The position numbers were made by a program, and so were the translations under genes. Below the pieces are notes generated by a model. The model was not told the DNA's origin. It made no database searches and worked only from the letters and a program-made list of their open reading frames with translations. From Streptomyces sp. WAC 01529 (GTDB lineage Bacteria > Actinomycetota > Actinomycetes > Streptomycetales > Streptomycetaceae), in contig NZ_CP029617.1 of assembly GCF_003945545.1 (NCBI RefSeq), forward strand, positions 3,545,001-3,609,000: a DNA stretch of 64,000 nt, read 5' to 3'. Positions 61,676 to 64,000 of this stretch are shown here, one piece after another; position 1 is the stretch's first letter; every line of letters starts with the position of its first letter.

Positions 61676-62539
61676 ATGGTGCGGCGCATCGACGTGACGG
61701 GCACGGGTGGCGTACGCCTCGCCGCCTGGGAGTTCGCCGATCCTCCCAAGCTGAGGGAGGCCGAGGGGGCGCCCGGCGGCGTGCTCTTACTGCACGGCCT
61801 GATGGGCCGCGCCTCCCACTGGGCGGGCACCGCCCGCTGGCTCTCCGAGCGGCACCGCGCGGTCGCCCTCGACCAGCGCGGCCACGGGCAGAGCGAGAAG
61901 CGCCCGGAGGGGCCCTACACCCGTGAGGCCTACGTGGAGGACGCCGAGGCCGCCCTGGAGCAGCTGGGCCTCGCGCCCGCCGTCCTCATCGGGCACTCCA
62001 TGGGCGCGCTCACCGCCTGGCAGCTGGCCGCGCGCCGCCCCGACCTCGTCCGGGGCCTGATCATCTGCGACATGCGGGCCTCCGCGCTCGGCGCGGCCTC
62101 GCAGCGCGAGTGGGAGCACTGGTTCAAGTCCTGGCCGGTGCCGTTCGCGACCCTCGCGGACGTGCGCAAGTGGTTCGGCGAGGACGATCCCTGGGTGGAG
62201 CGGCCCAATCCCGCGCGGGGCGAGTTCTTCGCCGAGGTGATGGCCGAGGGCCCGGACGGCTGGCGGCCGGTGTTCGACCGCGCCCAGATGCTCAAGTCCC
62301 GCGAGACGTGGGTGCACGACGCGCACTGGGAGGAGCTGATGCAGGTCCGCTGCCCCGCGCTCGTCGTGCGGGGCCTGGACGGGGAGCTGGGCCGCGCCGA
62401 GTCCCAGGAGATGGTCCGCGTGCTGCCCCGGGGGGAGTACGCGGAGGTGGCCGACGCGGGGCACCTTGTCCACTACGACCAGCCGAGTGCGTGGCGGGCG
62501 GCCGTCGAACCGTTTCTGGACAGGGTCCTCGCCGGGTAG
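61676..62539 (+). CDS. Alpha/beta hydrolase with a TTA codon
   Basis: 287 residues. The fold shows LLLHGLMGRASHW (oxyanion region), the nucleophile elbow IGHSMGALTAW (Ser near 104), and the catalytic His in DAGHLVHYDQP. It resembles epoxide-hydrolase/esterase-type enzymes; substrate unknown. Codon 38 is TTA (61787-61789), the rare leucine codon read only by the bldA tRNA, so translation may be developmentally controlled. GTG 61664 is an alternative start. Confidence 0.88.
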   Translation: MVRRIDVTGTGGVRLAAWEFADPPKLREAEGAPGGVLLLHGLMGRASHWAGTARWLSERHRAVALDQRGHGQSEKRPEGPYTREAYVEDAEAALEQLGLAPAVLIGHSMGALTAWQLAARRPDLVRGLIICDMRASALGAASQREWEHWFKSWPVPFATLADVRKWFGEDDPWVERPNPARGEFFAEVMAEGPDGWRPVFDRAQMLKSRETWVHDAHWEELMQVRCPALVVRGLDGELGRAESQEMVRVLPRGEYAEVADAGHLVHYDQPSAWRAAVEPFLDRVLAG

Positions 62540-62576
62540 GTCGGTGGGCCGGGGCTGTGCGCGGGGTCTGTCGTGG

Positions 62577-62620
62577 CCTTCGGCCTACTCGTCCTCAAAC
62601 GCCGGACGGGCTATACCCTC
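62577..62620. repeat. Streptomyces-type intergenic sequence between convergent genes
   Basis: CCTTCGGCC, then GTCCTCAAACGCCGGACGGG. I recall this as a widespread intergenic motif in Streptomyces genomes. Only one copy is in the window, so the repeat status rests on recall. Confidence 0.4.
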
Positions 62621-63305
62621 ACGGGCTCAGGCGTTCCACGTCCCAGCCCTTGCCGTCCGGTGTTCGGACGTACCGCAGGCGGTCGTGGAGGCGGTTTCTG
62701 CGGCCCTGCCAGAATTCCACCGCTTGGGGGGTCACGCGGAATCCGCCCCAGTTCGGGGGGACGGGGACCTGTTCGCCCTCGGGGTAGCGGGCCGCCAAGT
62801 CGGCGTACGCGCGGTCCAGTTCGTCCCGTGAGGTGAGCACGGAGGACTGCGCGCTGGCCCAGGCGCCGAGCTGGGAGCCGTGGGGGCGGGTGCGGAAGTA
62901 GGCGACCGTCTCCTCGCGCCCGACGCGCTCCGCCGTGCCGGAGACGATGACCTGGCGGGCCATGGCGTGCCAGGGGAAGAGCAGCGAGACGGCCGCGTTG
63001 CCCGCCAGCTCGCGCGCCTTGCGGGAGTCGTAGTTGGTGAAGAAGACGAAGCCCCGCTCGTCGAAGCCCTTCAGGAGCACCGTGCGGGCGCTGGGCCTGC
63101 CCTCTGCGTCGACGGTGGAGACGACCATGGCGTTCGGTTCGTGTACGGCGTCCCCGGCGCTCACCGCCTCCTTGAACCAGCGCGCGAACTGCTCCATGGG
63201 GCCGGCGGGCAGCTCCGCCTCGGCGAGCCCCTCGGTGACGTACTGCTCGCGCATGCCGGCCGGCTCGGGCAGCGGGTCGGGGAGTGGGGCACTGGAGTCG
63301 GTCAC
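62619..63305 (-). CDS. pdxH: Pyridoxamine 5'-phosphate oxidase
   Basis: 228 residues from GTG 63305. Motifs are AMVVSTVDAEGRPSARTVLL KGFDERGFVFFTNY, SRKARELAGN, RQVIVSGTAERV and the canonical C-terminus PPNWGGFRVTPQAVEFWQGR RNRLHDR. FMN-dependent oxidation of PNP/PMP to pyridoxal 5'-phosphate. It converges with the hydrolase and is divergent from citrate synthase. Confidence 0.94.
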   Translation of the reverse strand: MTDSSAPLPDPLPEPAGMREQYVTEGLAEAELPAGPMEQFARWFKEAVSAGDAVHEPNAMVVSTVDAEGRPSARTVLLKGFDERGFVFFTNYDSRKARELAGNAAVSLLFPWHAMARQVIVSGTAERVGREETVAYFRTRPHGSQLGAWASAQSSVLTSRDELDRAYADLAARYPEGEQVPVPPNWGGFRVTPQAVEFWQGRRNRLHDRLRYVRTPDGKGWDVERLSP

Positions 63306-63654
63306 CCGATCATCTTGCCGTATACGTGGGGAGCGCGGTGGGTGCGTTCCGCCACGGAGAGGTGACGTGTGGCACTGAGTGCCGCATGCCATCGCCAAAG
63401 GTGGCACCAGGGGATATCGTCCTGCTGCCGAATCGGTTGGGTGACCACCAGCCTCACGGGGCATCACCGGGGTGACCGTTTCGGACCGCGAGTCGGCGAA
63501 CGCGCCAGAGAATGGCGTAAACGACCGCGGAACCGGATCGTAGTCGCCCATTTTTGACGCATGGTCATGAGCCGGGGATGAGCCGGCCCATGAGCTGACC
63601 GCAACCCCCTTTCTCGAAAATCATCATGTCGAACCCATCACGAGGAGCCGCCTG
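63306..63654. other. Divergent promoter region pdxH / citrate synthase
   Basis: 349 nt without a credible ORF. It contains the short inverted repeat GGCACTGAGTGCC (63374-63386), a CATGGTCATGAGCCGG/GATGAGCCGGCCCATGAGC near-duplication at 63561-63596, and an A/T-rich CCATTTTTGACGC at about 63549. It probably holds both promoters. Confidence 0.45.
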
Positions 63655-64000
63655 ATGTCCGACTTCGTACCCGGACTTGAAGGAGTCGTCGCGTTCGAGA
63701 CGGAGATCGCCGAACCGGACAAGGAAGGCGGCGCGCTTCGCTACCGCGGCGTCGACATCGAGGACCTGGTCGGCCATGTCTCCTTCGGGAACGTCTGGGG
63801 CCTGCTCGTCGACGGCGCGTTCAACCCCGGTCTGCCGCCCGCCGAGCCCTTCCCGATCCCGGTGCACTCCGGGGACATCCGCGTCGACGTGCAGTCCGCG
63901 CTCGCGATGCTCGCCCCCGTGTGGGGCCTGCGTCCGCTCCTGGACATCAGCGAGGAGCGGGCCCGCGAGGACCTGGCCCGCGCCGCCGTCATGGCCCTGT
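63655..64000 (+). CDS. Citrate synthase, N-terminal part (runs off the window)
   Basis: The first 115 residues: MSDFVPGLEGVVAFETEIAE, LRYRGVDIEDLVGHVSFGNV WGLLVDG and MLAPVWGL. The LRYRGVDI motif and spacing are those of type II citrate synthase/2-methylcitrate synthase family proteins. GAGGAG lies about ten nt upstream of the ATG. The catalytic His/Asp residues lie beyond the window, so citrate and methylcitrate synthase cannot be told apart here. Confidence 0.9.
   Translation, partial: MSDFVPGLEGVVAFETEIAEPDKEGGALRYRGVDIEDLVGHVSFGNVWGLLVDGAFNPGLPPAEPFPIPVHSGDIRVDVQSALAMLAPVWGLRPLLDISEERAREDLARAAVMAL

Noticed and set aside
1..64000. tRNA genes, CRISPR arrays, insertion sequences or prophage genes.
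   Set aside because: No cloverleaf-like or CCA-ended segments, no regularly spaced identical repeats, and no transposase, integrase or phage structural motifs were seen.

Overview
The window is very GC-rich (G or C at nearly every third codon position), gene-dense, and full of GTG starts and GTGA/ATGA overlaps. It is Streptomyces chromosome. It opens in the 3' half of afsR, followed by afsS, and afsK lies 11 kb further on. The right half (EF-hand protein, STAS/sigma/anti-sigma genes, purU, an SCO4402-type gene, a UPF0309-type SIS protein, dmdR1-type iron regulator, pdxH, citrate synthase) follows, as far as I recall, the order of the SCO4426-to-SCO4388 core region of S. coelicolor.

Layout. 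0-2 kb: afsR end, a promoter with two direct repeats, afsS, and a second small gene that carries the AfsS motif behind a signal peptide. 2-7.7 kb: a lipoprotein, a VOC protein and a low-GC3 cassette (HTH/TPR regulator, two small proteins, an asparagine-synthetase-like ligase with a frameshift, a methyltransferase). 7.7-43.6 kb: a large acyl-CoA catabolic island interleaved with housekeeping and signalling genes. It holds two ANL-type CoA ligases, an ADP-forming-type acyl-CoA synthetase, two Ltp-type thiolases, two DUF35 OB-fold proteins, two enoyl-CoA hydratases, four acyl-CoA dehydrogenases, an SDR, a metal-dependent cyclase/hydrolase, a flavin monooxygenase, a flavin reductase, an alcohol dehydrogenase and transporters. 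Ten copies of a palindrome, CTGAC-N5-GTCAG, lie in the promoter gaps of these genes and nowhere else that I noticed, so they probably form one regulon. afsK, a TetR gene, a serine hydrolase and others sit inside the island.

43.6-64 kb: conserved regulatory and metabolic genes. These are an EF-hand protein, a STAS antagonist divergent from an ECF sigma factor coupled to a zinc anti-sigma/MDMPI protein, PurU, a branched-chain-type substrate-binding lipoprotein, a Pro/Gln-rich membrane protein with repeated Thr-Gln motifs, an NsdA-like regulator divergent from a primase-polymerase-like protein, an ABC exporter pair, a DHFR-like reductase, a PAS protein, a SIS protein, DmdR1, an alpha/beta hydrolase with a TTA codon, PdxH, and the start of a citrate synthase gene.

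A dispersed intergenic hairpin repeat occurs about nine times, five of them packed into 360 bp at 23.2-23.5 kb. The points that most deserve a second look are the exported AfsS-motif peptide, the CTGAC-N5-GTCAG regulon, the frameshifted ligase/methyltransferase cassette, and a compact minus-strand promoter with a 16-nt perfect Shine-Dalgarno and a 12-codon ORF at 57.9-58.0 kb.
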